Of a stretch of 64,000 bases of DNA, positions 49,049-58,701 are shown piece after piece. The DNA lies in the NCBI GenBank assembly GCA_029203105.1, contig CP119318.1, forward strand, positions 387,001 to 451,000. Reading direction: 5' to 3'. The number at the start of each line of letters is the position of its first letter. Position 1 is the first letter of the stretch. A program made the position numbers and the translations under genes. The DNA comes from Candidatus Kaistia colombiensis (lineage in GTDB: Bacteria > Pseudomonadota > Alphaproteobacteria > Rhizobiales > Kaistiaceae). A model generated the notes under the pieces. It did not search any database, had not been told where the DNA came from, and was given only the letters and a program-made list of their open reading frames with translations.

Positions 49049-50088
49049 AATTTCTCGACGAAGCCAAGGTCTACATCCGCTCCGGCGACGGCGGCGCAGG
49101 CTGCGTGTCGTTTCGTCGGGAAAAGTTCATCGAGTTCGGCGGCCCGGATGGCGGCGACGGCGGCCGGGGCGGCGACGTCTGGGCCGAATGCGTCGACGGC
49201 CTCAACACGCTGATCGACTATCGCTACCAGCAGCATTTCAAGGCCAAGGTCGGCGTGCACGGCATGGGCCGCAATCTCGCCGGCGGCAAGGGCGACGACG
49301 TCACGCTGAAGCTGCCGGTCGGCACGCAGATCTATGACGAGGACGGCGAGACGCTGATTGCCGACATGACGTATGTCGGCCAGCGCGTCCAACTCGCCCG
49401 CGGCGGCAATGGCGGCTTCGGCAACGCGCATTTCAAGACCTCGACCAATCAGGCGCCGCGCCGCGCCAATCCCGGCCTCGAGGGTCTGGAGCGCTGGATC
49501 TGGCTGCGGCTGAAGCTGATCGCCGATGCCGGTCTTGTCGGCCTGCCCAATGCCGGCAAGTCGACCTTCCTCGCCGCGGTCTCGGCCGCCAAGCCGAAGA
49601 TCGCCGATTATCCCTTCACGACCCTGCATCCCAATCTCGGCGTCGTGCGCAGCGACGGCCGCGAATTCGTCATGGCCGACATTCCCGGCCTGATCGAGGG
49701 CGCGCATGAAGGCATCGGCCTCGGCGACCGCTTCCTCGGCCATGTCGAGCGCTGCCGCGTGCTGCTGCACCTGGTCGACGGCACGCAGGAAGATCCGGCC
49801 GAGGCCTATCGCGTCGTGCGCGGCGAGCTCGACGCCTATGGCGACGTGCTGGCCGAGAAGCGCGAAGTGGTGGCGCTCTCCAAGGCCGATGCCATTCCCG
49901 AGGAAGAACTCGAGAAGCGCAAGAAGCAGCTGGCGAAGGCCTGCGGGCACACGCCGCTCGTGCTCTCCGCCGCCACCCGCGTCGGCATGGAGGCGGCGCT
50001 GCGGGCGATCGGCCGCATCATCGACGAAGGCAAGCTGGAAGACCCGAACATGCATCCGAGCGCCAAGGGCGAGCCCTGGCGACCGTGA
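49045..50088 (+). CDS. obgE: GTPase ObgE/CgtA
   Basis: A 347-residue Obg GTPase acting in 50S ribosome assembly and stringent control. The glycine-rich Obg fold covers residues 1-159 (MKFLDEAKVYIRSGDGGAGC, FGGPDGGDGGRGGDVW). The G domain follows with G1 GLPNAGKST, G2 YPFTTLHPNLG, G3 DIPGLIEGA, and G4 as SKAD rather than NKxD. The C-terminus lacks the long extension found in some species. Order in rplU-rpmA-...-obgE-proB is conserved. Confidence 0.96.
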   Translation: MKFLDEAKVYIRSGDGGAGCVSFRREKFIEFGGPDGGDGGRGGDVWAECVDGLNTLIDYRYQQHFKAKVGVHGMGRNLAGGKGDDVTLKLPVGTQIYDEDGETLIADMTYVGQRVQLARGGNGGFGNAHFKTSTNQAPRRANPGLEGLERWIWLRLKLIADAGLVGLPNAGKSTFLAAVSAAKPKIADYPFTTLHPNLGVVRSDGREFVMADIPGLIEGAHEGIGLGDRFLGHVERCRVLLHLVDGTQEDPAEAYRVVRGELDAYGDVLAEKREVVALSKADAIPEEELEKRKKQLAKACGHTPLVLSAATRVGMEAALRAIGRIIDEGKLEDPNMHPSAKGEPWRP

Positions 50089-50188
50089 AGCTCATGAACC
50101 CAGGCCCGGCGGGACGGATCTCGCCGGCCTCTGTTTCCTGAGCCTTGCAACGGGGCATCGCCCCATCGGATCGAAGAGCACAGACACC

Positions 50189-51346
50189 ATGAGCCTGATC
50201 GTGGAACAGACCGCCGACATCGCGGCGAAGCTCAAGCCGGAGAATTTCCGCCGCATCGTCATCAAGATCGGCTCGGCGCTGCTGGTTGACCGCGCCACTG
50301 GCCGCTTGCGCGAAGACTGGCTGGCGGCTTTCGTCGATGACGTGGCGCAGCTTGCTGCCGGCGGGCGCGAGATCCTGCTCGTCTCCTCCGGCGCCATCGC
50401 GCTCGGACGCGGTGTGCTCGGCCTGCCCAAGGGCGCGTTGAAGCTGGAGGAGAGCCAGGCCGCCGCTGCCGTCGGCCAGATCGCGCTGGCGCGTGCCTAT
50501 TCCGAAATGCTCGGCCGCCATGGCCGCACCGCCGGCCAGATCCTGTTGACGCTGGGCGATACCGAGGAGCGTCGTCGCTACCTCAACGCCCGCTCGACCA
50601 TCGGGACGCTGCTCAAGCTCGGCGCCATTCCCGTGATCAACGAGAACGACACGGTGGCGACCAGCGAGATCCGCTATGGCGACAATGACCGGCTCGCCGC
50701 CCGCGTCGCCTCGATGATGGGCGCCGATCTGCTCGTGCTGCTGTCCGATATTGACGGGCTCTACACCGCCCCGCCGCAATCCGACCCCGACGCCACCTTC
50801 ATCCCCGTGGTCGAGCGCATCACGGCCGAGATCGAGGCGATGGCCGGCGGCGCGGGCTCGGAATTCTCGCGCGGCGGCATGAAGACCAAGATCGAGGCGG
50901 CCAAGATCGCGACGGGGGCCGGTGCCGCCATGCTGATCGCGCTCGGCAAGCCGCAGAACCCGCTGAAGCGGGTCTCCGACGGCGCCAAGGCGACCTGGTT
51001 CCTGCCCGAACTCAACCCCGTCACCGCGCGCAAAAAGTGGATCTCCGGCCATCTGGAGACGCGCGGCGTGCTGGTGATCGACGACGGCGCGGTCAAGGCG
51101 CTCCGGACCGGCAAGAGCCTGCTGCCGGCTGGCGTGCGCCGGATCGAGGGGCGGTTCCAGCGCGGCGACGCGATCATCGTGCAGGGGCCCAACGGCGAGG
51201 AGATCGCTCGCGGCCTCGTCGCCTATGACGCAGCCGACGCGGAGCGGATCGCCGGCCGCAACACCAAGGAAATCGAAACGATTCTCGGCTTTGCTGGGCG
51301 CGCCGCGATGGTCCATCGCGACGACATGGCGCTTCGCGGCGAATAG
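50189..51346 (+). CDS. proB: Glutamate 5-kinase
   Basis: A 385-residue enzyme from the ATG at 50189. It phosphorylates glutamate with ATP, the first step of proline synthesis. The amino-acid kinase domain shows IVIKIGSALLVD, ILLVSSGAIALGRGVLG, INENDTVAT and SRGGMKTKIEAAKIAT. A C-terminal PUA domain (about 290-370: GVLVIDDGAVKALRTGKSLL) is present as in E. coli. The gene is followed by proA after 9 bp; feedback control by proline is expected from the family. Confidence 0.96.
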   Translation: MSLIVEQTADIAAKLKPENFRRIVIKIGSALLVDRATGRLREDWLAAFVDDVAQLAAGGREILLVSSGAIALGRGVLGLPKGALKLEESQAAAAVGQIALARAYSEMLGRHGRTAGQILLTLGDTEERRRYLNARSTIGTLLKLGAIPVINENDTVATSEIRYGDNDRLAARVASMMGADLLVLLSDIDGLYTAPPQSDPDATFIPVVERITAEIEAMAGGAGSEFSRGGMKTKIEAAKIATGAGAAMLIALGKPQNPLKRVSDGAKATWFLPELNPVTARKKWISGHLETRGVLVIDDGAVKALRTGKSLLPAGVRRIEGRFQRGDAIIVQGPNGEEIARGLVAYDAADAERIAGRNTKEIETILGFAGRAAMVHRDDMALRGE

Positions 51347-51355
51347 GAAACCAAG

Positions 51356-52648
51356 ATGACCACGTCCCGCCTCCGCGAAAACGAGACCGAAACCGTCGAA
51401 GCCGTGATGCTCGATATCGGCCGGCGCGCCCGCGCCGCCGCCCGGCGCATGGCGCTCGCCTCGACCGCAGCGAAGAACGAAGCGCTGACCGCTATGGCTG
51501 CCGCCATCCGCGCCCGCGCGAAAACGATCCTCGAAGCCAATGGCCGCGATGTCGCCGGCATGAAGACGGAAGGCGCTGCCGCTTCCTTTCTCGACCGCCT
51601 GACGCTGACTCCGGCCCGGATCGAAGGTATCGCGGCGGCGATCGACGAGATCGCGACCCTGCCCGACCCCGTCGGCACCGTGATTTCCGCCTGGGACCGT
51701 CCGAACGGCCTGCATCTCGAGCGCGTCCGCACCCCGCTCGGCGTCATCGGCGTGATCTATGAAAGCCGCCCCAACGTGACGGCCGACGCTGGCGCGCTCT
51801 GCCTCAAGGCCGGCAATGTCGTCATCCTGCGCGGCGGCTCGGACTCGTTCCATTCGTCGAGCGCCATCCATGCCGCGCTGGTCGAAGGACTAGTCGCCGC
51901 CGGCCTGCCCGCCGACGCCATCCAGATCGTGCCGACCCGCGACCGCGCCGCCGTCGGCGCCATGCTTTCCGGCCTCGACGGCGCCATCGACGTGATCGTG
52001 CCGCGCGGCGGCAAGAGCCTGGTCGCCCGCGTTCAGGAAGAGGCGCGGGTGCCGGTCTTCGCCCATCTCGAGGCGATCGTGCATTTCTACGTTCACGCCA
52101 AGGCCGACCTCGGCATGGCGAAGACGCTGCTGGTCAACGGCAAGATGCGCCGCACCGGCGTCTGCGGCGCGACCGAGACGATGCTGATCGACCGCGCCAT
52201 CCTCGATACCCACCTGGTGCCGATCCTCGACGCGCTTGTCGCCGCCGGCTGCGCCATCCGCGGTGATCGCGAGGTCTGCGAGCGTTTCCCGCTGGCGACG
52301 CTCGCGACGGAGCAGGACTGGTCGACCGAGTATCTCGACGCGATTATCTCGGTGAAGGTCGTCGACGGTGTCGACGAGGCGATCGACCATATCGAGACCT
52401 ACTCGTCGCACCACACCGACGGCATCATCACCGGGGACGAGGCGGTCGCGGCCCGCTTCCAGGCCGAGGTCGATTCGGCCATCGTCGTCCACAATGCCTC
52501 GACGCAGTTCGCCGATGGCGGCGAGTTCGGTTTCGGCGGGGAGATCGGCATCGCCACCGGGCGGATGCATGCGCGCGGCCCGGTCGGCCTCGAGCAGCTG
52601 ACCTCGTTCAAGTATCGCGTCAGCGGTTCCGGGCAGACGCGGCCGTGA
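51356..52648 (+). CDS. proA: Gamma-glutamyl phosphate reductase
   Basis: A 430-residue aldehyde-dehydrogenase-fold enzyme that reduces glutamyl-5-phosphate with NADPH in proline synthesis. Features include MLDIGRRARAAARRMALAST at the start, GVIGVIYESRPNVTADAGAL, the catalytic Cys in RTGVCGATETML, and the C-terminal GEIGIATGRMHARGPVGLEQ. The ATG at 51356 is preceded by GGAAACC; an internal ATG at 51407 is possible. It overlaps nadD by 4 bp. Confidence 0.96.
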   Translation: MTTSRLRENETETVEAVMLDIGRRARAAARRMALASTAAKNEALTAMAAAIRARAKTILEANGRDVAGMKTEGAAASFLDRLTLTPARIEGIAAAIDEIATLPDPVGTVISAWDRPNGLHLERVRTPLGVIGVIYESRPNVTADAGALCLKAGNVVILRGGSDSFHSSSAIHAALVEGLVAAGLPADAIQIVPTRDRAAVGAMLSGLDGAIDVIVPRGGKSLVARVQEEARVPVFAHLEAIVHFYVHAKADLGMAKTLLVNGKMRRTGVCGATETMLIDRAILDTHLVPILDALVAAGCAIRGDREVCERFPLATLATEQDWSTEYLDAIISVKVVDGVDEAIDHIETYSSHHTDGIITGDEAVAARFQAEVDSAIVVHNASTQFADGGEFGFGGEIGIATGRMHARGPVGLEQLTSFKYRVSGSGQTRP

Positions 52649-53310
52649 ATTCCGCAGGGGGGAGCGGAACGGAGGAAGCGATCGATCCGGCGCTGCGCTC
52701 CGCCCTGAAGCTGCCCCATGCGGCGCCCGGCCAGCGCATCGGCCTGTTCGGCGGGTCGTTCGATCCGCCGCACCAAGGCCATCTGACCGTCAGCCTGATG
52801 GCGCTGCGGCGGCTGAAGCTCGATGCCGTCTGGTGGCTGGTCACGCCCGGCAACCCTCTCAAGGGCCACGCGCCGGATCAGCTCGGACGCCGGGTGGCGG
52901 CGGCGCGCGCCATGGCGCGGCATCCGAAGATCCACGTCACCGCCATCGAAGCGACGCTGAAGTCGCGCTTTACCGCCGACACGCTCGCCATCCTTAGGGA
53001 CCGGCTGCCGGGCGTAAATCTGGTCTGGCTGATGGGCGGCGACAATCTGCGCCAGTTCCACCGCTGGCGGGACTGGCGCCGGATCGCGGCGCTGATGCCG
53101 ATCGCCGTCTATGACCGGCCGGGCAGCACCTTCACCGGGCCGGCGGCGCCGGCCGCGATCGCGCTCAGGCGGCGCCGGCTGCGCGAGATCGATGCGGCCA
53201 GGCTGCCGAGGGCGAAAACCCCGGCCTGGATCTACCTGCACGGGCCGCGCATCGCGCTTTCCTCGACAGAACTGCGCGCCAAACGCATTAAGAACACCGC
53301 GGCGTCTTGA
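52645..53310 (+). CDS. nadD: Nicotinate-mononucleotide adenylyltransferase
   Basis: A 221-residue enzyme with a GTG start overlapping the proA stop. It transfers AMP from ATP to NaMN in NAD synthesis. The nucleotidyltransferase signature GLFGGSFDPPHQGHL is near residue 33, and the second motif SSTELRAKRI (usual ISSTxIR) lies at the C-terminus. Middle WLMGGDNLRQFHRWRDW binds nicotinate. Order proA-nadD-rsfS is conserved in this group. Confidence 0.95.
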   Translation: MNSAGGSGTEEAIDPALRSALKLPHAAPGQRIGLFGGSFDPPHQGHLTVSLMALRRLKLDAVWWLVTPGNPLKGHAPDQLGRRVAAARAMARHPKIHVTAIEATLKSRFTADTLAILRDRLPGVNLVWLMGGDNLRQFHRWRDWRRIAALMPIAVYDRPGSTFTGPAAPAAIALRRRRLREIDAARLPRAKTPAWIYLHGPRIALSSTELRAKRIKNTAAS

Positions 53311-53435
53311 AAGCGCCATAGCGTCGTGCCTATGTGCTTTTTTGCATGATTTCCATCGCGTGGAGCGCATCCGCTCCTGGCCAGACAAAGGGCCCATCGC
53401 GCCAATGGTGAAAGGATTGAACACTGACGACGGCA

Positions 53436-53858
53436 ATGCAGCCTGAGGACGCCATCCAACGCGTGCCTCACCGAGTGGCCGTGCGCCGGCAGATTGCGGC
53501 GGACGAAGCTCTCAAAGCGATCCTCACCACCCTCGAAGATTCGAAGGCTGAGGATATTGTCTCCATCGACATCGCCGGCAAATCCGCCCTGGCCGACTAC
53601 ATGGTCGTCGCCACCGGCCGGTCGCAGCGCCATGTCAGCGCGATTGCCGAGCATATTGACCGCGACCTCACCGAGGCCGGCGGCCGGATTGCGCGCATCG
53701 AGGGCGTGCCCCATTGCGACTGGGTGCTGCTCGATGCCGGCGACGTCATCGTCCATATCTTCCGGCCCGAAGTCCGCTCCTTCTACAATCTCGAGAAGAT
53801 GTGGGCGGCGGCCGACGACCAGCCCTCGATTCCGGCGCGGGAACAGCCCCGCACCTAA
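53436..53858 (+). CDS. rsfS: Ribosome silencing factor RsfS
   Basis: A 140-residue RsfS (Iojap) protein that binds bL14 and blocks subunit joining during starvation. Key segments are LEDSKAEDIVSIDIAGKSAL, DYMVVATGRSQRHVSAIAEH and GVPHCDWVLLDAGDVIVHIF followed by RPEVRSFYNLEKMW. It lies between nadD and rlmH, the normal order. The start at 53436 lacks a strong ribosome site; earlier starts are possible. Confidence 0.95.
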   Translation: MQPEDAIQRVPHRVAVRRQIAADEALKAILTTLEDSKAEDIVSIDIAGKSALADYMVVATGRSQRHVSAIAEHIDRDLTEAGGRIARIEGVPHCDWVLLDAGDVIVHIFRPEVRSFYNLEKMWAAADDQPSIPAREQPRT

Positions 53859-53867
53859 GGTCGCTCG

Positions 53868-54347
53868 ATGCGCATCCTGATCGCCGCCGTGGGTCGGCTG
53901 AAAGCCGGCCCCGATCGCGCGCTCATTGAGCGCTATATCGACAGGGCCTCGCAGGCCGGGCGCAGTCTCGGCCTGACGCTTTCCGTTCGCGAATTCGTCG
54001 AAAGCCGATCCCAGCGCGCCGACGAGCGCATGGCGCAGGAAGCGGCAACGCTGCTTGGCGCCCTCCCCGACGGCGCCATTCTGGTCGCCCTCGACGAGCG
54101 CGGCGAGACGCCGTCGAGCGCCGCCTTCGCCAAGCGCCTCGGCGACTGGCGCGACCAGGGCGCGCGCGATCTCGTCTTCGCCATTGGCGGACCCGACGGC
54201 CATGGCGACGCCATCCGCAAGCGCGCCGACCTGAAGCTCGCCTTCGGCGCCATGACCTGGCCGCACCAGATCGTCCGCCTGCTGCTGGCCGAGCAGATCT
54301 ACCGCTCAATGACGATTCTTTCCGGCCATCCCTACCATCGCGAATAG
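53868..54347 (+). CDS. rlmH: 23S rRNA pseudouridine-1915 N3-methyltransferase
   Basis: A 159-residue SPOUT-class enzyme that methylates pseudouridine 1915 in 23S rRNA using SAM. It starts MRILIAAVGRLKAGPDRALI and has the SAM knot residues in VALDERGETPSS and FAIGGPDGHGD, ending IYRSMTILSGHPYHRE, typical of the family. It follows rsfS by 9 bp. Confidence 0.96.
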   Translation: MRILIAAVGRLKAGPDRALIERYIDRASQAGRSLGLTLSVREFVESRSQRADERMAQEAATLLGALPDGAILVALDERGETPSSAAFAKRLGDWRDQGARDLVFAIGGPDGHGDAIRKRADLKLAFGAMTWPHQIVRLLLAEQIYRSMTILSGHPYHRE

Positions 54348-54490
54348 CCCGCCCTATCTTGCGGCGGGCCGTCGCGCTTCGGCCGCAATCCGCCGTTACG
54401 CTCCGGCACGCGAATGGTTGACGAGGTGTTAACACTTCGCTGCCAAATCTCATCGCTGTTCATTTCGCTTTAGCCGTCGGGCGCCTGCAC

Positions 54491-55879
54491 TTGGTTCGCA
54501 TTCGGGTCTCTTCGCTGCCTCGACAGATGGCCCCCCTCGTCGGTCGGGCCGCTCTGGTTGCGAGCCTGATCGCCGGCGCCGCCCTCCCCACCCTCGCGGT
54601 CGAACCGCCGGCGCAGGCGAATGCCGCCCAGCCGGCCGAACCGAGCCAGACCGAGCAGCAACGCAGCGCGCGCCGGGCCGAGCTCGACGCCATTACCCAC
54701 GACATCGAGGTGACGGCGGAGCGCCAGGCGGCGCTGCGCGTCGAGATGAGCCAGTTCGACCAGGACCGCGCTACCCTCAACAAGTCGCTGATCGAAACCG
54801 GCGAGCGGGCCAAGGGCCTGGAGCGCCAGATCGACGAGGCCGAGCAACGCATGGGCGGCCTGCTCGACGAGGAAAAGACCGTCCACGCCTCGCTGAACGC
54901 CCGCCGCGCCGTGCTCGCCAACGTCCTGGCCGCGCTGCAGCGCATGGGCCGCAAGCCGCCGCCGGCGATCGTCGTCCGCCCCGAGGACGCACTCGCCTCG
55001 GTGCGCAGCGCCATGCTGCTCGGCTCGGTCGTGCCGGAACTGCGCGTCGAGGCGGAAGCGCTTGCCACCGACCTGCAACATCTGGTCGCGCTCAAGACCG
55101 AGCAGTCACGCGAACGCGACCGGATGCGCGCGGACGCCAGCGCGTTGGCCGAAGAGCGCACCCGCATCGAATATCTCGTCGAGGACAAGCGCAAGGCGCG
55201 CGACCGCTCCGAGCAGCAGCTCGCCGAGGAACAGGCGAAGTCGGAGACGCTCGCCAAGAGCGCCACCAGCCTGAAGGGCCTGATCGCCGATCTGGAGGGC
55301 CAGATCGCCGCCGCTTCCGACGCGGCCGAAGCCGCCAGGAAGGCCGAGGCCGCCAATCAGACCGCAATGAACGATGGCCGCGCGTCGCGCAGCCCCGAGA
55401 GCCTCGGCTCGGCCGACCGCATCGCGCCGGCCGTCGCCTTCGCCGCCACCAAGGGATTGCTGCCCCGGCCGGCCAATGGCGTGCAATTGAAGGGGTTCGG
55501 AGACCCGGACGGCCTCGGCGGCACCACGCAGGGCCTGTCAATCGCCACCCGGGCCGCAGCGCGGGTCTCCTCGCCTTCCGACGGCTGGGTTGTCTATGCG
55601 GGTCCGTTCCGATCCTACGGACAACTCTTGATCATCAATGCCGGTGGCGGATATCATATCCTGCTGGCAGGTATGGAACGGATCGACGTCGAATTGGGAC
55701 AGTTCGTTCTCGCAGGGGAACCTGTGGCGCTGATGGGATCACGGTTGCTCGCAAGCAGCAGCACCGTGGGCATTGGCGCGACGCAGCCCGTGCTCTATGT
55801 CGAATTTCGAAAAGACGGTAACTCGATTGACCCGGCCCCCTGGTGGGCCCGGTCCAACGACGAAAAGGTTGGCGGATGA
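54491..55879 (+). CDS. EnvC-like murein hydrolase activator (degenerate LytM)
   Basis: A 462-residue protein starting at TTG 54491, or 450 residues from the ATG at 54527. A signal peptide (LVGRAALVASLIAGAALPTL, cut after AVE or near it) is followed by a long coiled coil (about residues 50-300: AEQRMGGLLDEEKTVHASLN, RAKGLERQIDEA). The C-terminal domain is a LytM/peptidase M23 fold (GWVVYAGPFRSYGQLLIINA, GGGYHILLAGM, LYVEFRKDGNSIDP). The metal-binding HxxxD of active M23 enzymes is absent: the corresponding place reads GLSIATRAAARV. It is therefore an activator of an amidase in cell division, as for EnvC, not a peptidase. The gene overlaps ctpA by 4 bp. Confidence 0.92.
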   Translation: MVRIRVSSLPRQMAPLVGRAALVASLIAGAALPTLAVEPPAQANAAQPAEPSQTEQQRSARRAELDAITHDIEVTAERQAALRVEMSQFDQDRATLNKSLIETGERAKGLERQIDEAEQRMGGLLDEEKTVHASLNARRAVLANVLAALQRMGRKPPPAIVVRPEDALASVRSAMLLGSVVPELRVEAEALATDLQHLVALKTEQSRERDRMRADASALAEERTRIEYLVEDKRKARDRSEQQLAEEQAKSETLAKSATSLKGLIADLEGQIAAASDAAEAARKAEAANQTAMNDGRASRSPESLGSADRIAPAVAFAATKGLLPRPANGVQLKGFGDPDGLGGTTQGLSIATRAAARVSSPSDGWVVYAGPFRSYGQLLIINAGGGYHILLAGMERIDVELGQFVLAGEPVALMGSRLLASSSTVGIGATQPVLYVEFRKDGNSIDPAPWWARSNDEKVGG

Positions 55880-57209
55880 TACGCAACGTTTCGCTCCTCC
55901 TGGCTGGCACCATCATCGGCGCGACGGCCGCGGTGACCCTCCCCCAGGTTCCGAGCCTGATACCGGGCGTCGCGCATGCCGCCGTCTCGGATACCTACCG
56001 GCAGCTCAATCTGTTCGGCGACGTGTTCGAGCGGATCCGCTCCGACTATGTCGAGAAGCCGGACGACACCGCGCTCATCGAAGCGGCGGTCAATGGGATG
56101 CTGACCTCGCTCGATCCCCATTCGAGCTACATGAACCCCAAAGACTTCAAGGACATGCAGGTCCAGACCCGCGGCGAGTTCGGCGGGCTCGGCATCGAAG
56201 TGACCATGGAGGACGGCGCCGTCAAGGTGGTGTCGCCGATCGACGACACCCCGGCCGCCAAGGCCGGCATCCTGGCAGGCGACCTGATTGTGGCGCTGGA
56301 TGGCGAAGCCATCCAGAACATGAATCTGAACCAGGCCGTCGACAAGATGCGCGGCGCGGTCAACACGCCGATCACGATCACGATCCAGCGCAAGGGCGTC
56401 GAGAAGCCGTTCGACGTGAAGATCGTCCGCGACGTGATCCGCGTTCAGTCCGTGCGCTCGCGCGCCGAGGGCGACATCGGCTATCTCCGCATCTCCTCCT
56501 TCAACGAGCAGACCTTCGACGGCCTGAAGGCCGCCATCGAGAAGCTCAAGCAGGACATCGGCAAGGACAAGCTCAAGGGCTACATCCTCGATCTGCGCAA
56601 CAATCCGGGCGGTCTGCTCGACCAGGCCGAGTATGTCAGCGACGCTTTCCTTGAGAAGGGCGAGATCGTCTCGACGCGCGGTCGCCATGCCGACCAGAAC
56701 ATGCGTTACGACGCCCTCCGGGCGATCTGACGGACGGCAAGCCGGTGATCGTGCTGATCAATGGCGGCTCGGCCTCGGCTTCGGAAATCGTCGCCGGCGC
56801 CCTGCAGGACCAGAAGCGCGCCACCATCCTCGGCACGCGTTCCTTCGGTAAGGGCTCGGTTCAGACGATCATTCCGCTCGGCTCGAACGGCGCCATTCGC
56901 CTGACCACGGCGCGCTACTACACGCCGTCGGGCCGCTCGATCCAGGCCAAGGGCATCGATCCGGACATCCAGGTGGTGCAGGACCTGCCGCCGGAACTGA
57001 AGGACAAGGTGACCGACACCAAGGGCGAGGCCTCGCTCAAGGGCCACCTCACCAATGAGGGCGGCGGCGACGAAGGCACCGGCTCGCAGGCCTATGTTCC
57101 GCCGGAGGCAAAGGACGACAAGCAGCTGCAGGAAGCGATCGGCCTGCTCGACGGCAAGCAGGCGAACAGCGCCTTCCCACCGAATCCGGCAACCGCGGTT
57201 CCGAACTGA
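55876..57209 (+). pseudogene. ctpA: Carboxy-terminal processing protease CtpA, one-base frameshift
   Basis: Frame 1 (55876-56730) encodes an export signal (MIRNVSLLLAGTIIGATAAV), the tail-specific protease N-domain and a PDZ domain (VVSPIDDTPAAKAGILAGDL) and the FDGLKAAIEKLK part of the protease core. Near 56718 one base is missing (GCCCTCCGGG, where GCCCGNCCGGG is expected for ARPGDLTDGKP). The next frame, to 57209, holds the catalytic Ser in INGGSASASEIVAG and Lys in TRSFGKGSVQ. The full protein would be about 445 residues, as usual. The deletion either inactivates the gene or is a sequencing error; the latter is favoured by similar breaks in atp genes. CtpA cleaves periplasmic substrates at the C-terminus, and its neighbour is EnvC-like. 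Confidence 0.9.
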
Positions 57210-57215
57210 TGCAAG

Positions 57216-57246
57216 ACGGCGCCCCTTGGGGCGCCGTTTTTCTTTC
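57216..57246 (+). terminator. Rho-independent terminator after ctpA
   Basis: A 10-bp GC-rich perfect stem (ACGGCGCCCC with GGGGCGCCGT), 2-base loop, then TTTTTCTTT, starting 7 bp past the ctpA stop. The rest of the 320-bp gap before rppH contains no gene that I can see. Confidence 0.92.
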
Positions 57247-57529
57247 GGCATCGTTCCGACGCCACGCCATCGGCGCTCACTCCACGGCGTAGCCGGCGTA
57301 CGCTCATCACAGATGCCGCCGCACGCCGCCGCCCCCCCCCGCGCGAACCCTCATGACCGGGCCTGGACGCGACTCTGCTAGCCTCTCGCGCGATTGAGCC
57401 TCGTTCGGTGACACCGCCGCGCGTGTGCATAGCATTGGTACTGTCACGATCGACGGTGCTGAGCCGTGCTATCGTCGCGCCGACCGCTATCCCCCACCCC
57501 GCTCCCGCCGTCATGCCGGGAGGCCTCGA

Positions 57530-58063
57530 ATGGTGATGCAAATCATGTCCGGCAAGAAGCTCGTCGATCCCACTTCGCTGCCCTATCGCCCCTGTGTCGG
57601 CACCGTCGTGTTCAACAAGGATGGCCTGGTGTTCATCGGCGAGCGTTCGCCCAATGCGGAACTGACGCCGGGCGATCCGGTCTGGCAGCTGCCGCAAGGC
57701 GGCATTGACAAGGGCGAGGATCCCCTCCCCGCCGCGCGCCGCGAACTGTTCGAGGAGACGAGCATCCGATCGGTGTCGCTGCTCGCCGAGGCCGAGGGCT
57801 GGTTCGACTACGACCTGCCGCCGGAACTGGTCGGCATCGCGCTCAAGGGCAAGTATCGCGGCCAGCGGCAGAAGTGGTTCGCCTTCCGCTTCGAGGGCGA
57901 CGAGAACGAGATCAACGTCCTGGAGCCGGGCGATGGCAGCGCCGAGGCCGAGTTCATCTCGTGGCGCTGGGAGCCGCTCGGGCACCTGCCGTCGCTGATC
58001 GTGCCGTTCAAGCGTAAGGTCTACGAACAGGTCGTTTCGGCGTTCCGTCATCTGGCGGCTTGA
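57530..58063 (+). CDS. rppH: RNA pyrophosphohydrolase (Nudix)
   Basis: A 177-residue Nudix hydrolase from the ATG at 57530, which has a GGGAGG ribosome site 7-12 bp upstream; the open frame extends to 57425 but that part looks non-coding. It removes pyrophosphate from the 5' end of mRNA, starting decay. The Nudix box is GGIDKGEDPLPAARRELFEE followed by TSI (family REUxEExGU; here Ser replaces Gly). The opening YRPCVGTVVFNKDGLVFIGE and the end FKRKVYEQVVSAFRHLA match the family. A di-adenosine polyphosphatase role is the alternative name (IalA-like). Confidence 0.93.
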   Translation: MVMQIMSGKKLVDPTSLPYRPCVGTVVFNKDGLVFIGERSPNAELTPGDPVWQLPQGGIDKGEDPLPAARRELFEETSIRSVSLLAEAEGWFDYDLPPELVGIALKGKYRGQRQKWFAFRFEGDENEINVLEPGDGSAEAEFISWRWEPLGHLPSLIVPFKRKVYEQVVSAFRHLAA

Positions 58064-58191
58064 TCCGGATAGGGCTTTCCGGCCGCCACGACCTCCCCCG
58101 AGTCCCTGAACGGATAGTAAGGGAGCCGTTCATTTCAGGTTCAGGCGCGCACGCCTACAACCGGGTCACCCACAACGAGGATGACCCGCCC

Positions 58192-58536
58192 ATGAAGAAG
58201 ATCCTTCTCGCCACCATCGCCCTGTCGATGCTCGCCACGCCCGCCGCCTTCGCGCAGCAGTACCGTGGCGACCGCGACCATGACCGCGATAATCGCGGCC
58301 ATGGTCGCTACGAGCAGCAGCATCGCCAGCCGCAGATGAAGAAGCAGGACTACCGCCGCCATTGGTCGAAGGGCCAGCGCGTGCCGCCGCAGTATCGCGG
58401 CGGACGGGTCGACTATCACCGGCACAATCTGAAGGCGCCGCCGCGCGGCTACCAGTGGGTCGAGAATGATGGTCAGTACCTGATGATCGGCATCGCCACC
58501 GGGGTCATCGCGGCGATCGCCAACGCCGGCCGGTAA
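58192..58536 (+). CDS. RcnB-like secreted basic protein
   Basis: A 114-residue protein from the ATG at 58192, with a signal peptide (MKKILLATIALSMLATPAAF cut after AFA-QQ). The mature part is very rich in His, Arg, Asp and Tyr (YRGDRDHDRDNRGHGRYEQQ), then has the RcnB motif GYQWVENDGQYLMIGIATGV. RcnB proteins are periplasmic and linked to metal homeostasis or envelope stress. The gene stands alone between rppH and atpC and ends before a bidirectional terminator. Confidence 0.85.
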   Translation: MKKILLATIALSMLATPAAFAQQYRGDRDHDRDNRGHGRYEQQHRQPQMKKQDYRRHWSKGQRVPPQYRGGRVDYHRHNLKAPPRGYQWVENDGQYLMIGIATGVIAAIANAGR

Positions 58537-58626
58537 GCCTGCGAAGTCGGGCGACGGCCTCCCGGCCGTCGCCTCCCCAGCGGGACGCCCCGCGCGGCCG
58601 CCGGCGCATTGCTCGGCCCGACCAAT

Positions 58627-58668
58627 AAAAAACCCGCCATCGACCGGAAGGTCCATGGCGGGTTTTTT
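58627..58668. terminator. Bidirectional terminator between rcnB-like gene and atpC
   Basis: A 14-bp perfect stem (AAAAAACCCGCCAT with ATGGCGGGTTTTTT) with a 14-base loop. The A-run and T-run make it functional on both strands, serving the plus-strand RcnB-like gene and the minus-strand atp operon. Confidence 0.92.
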
Positions 58669-58701
58669 GGATCTGCATCCCGCGGCCGGGGCCGCAAGAA
58701 A

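Noticed and set aside
57425..57529. N-terminal extension of rppH
   Set aside because: Composition is Arg/Pro-rich and unlike the family; the ATG at 57530 has a strong GGGAGG site.
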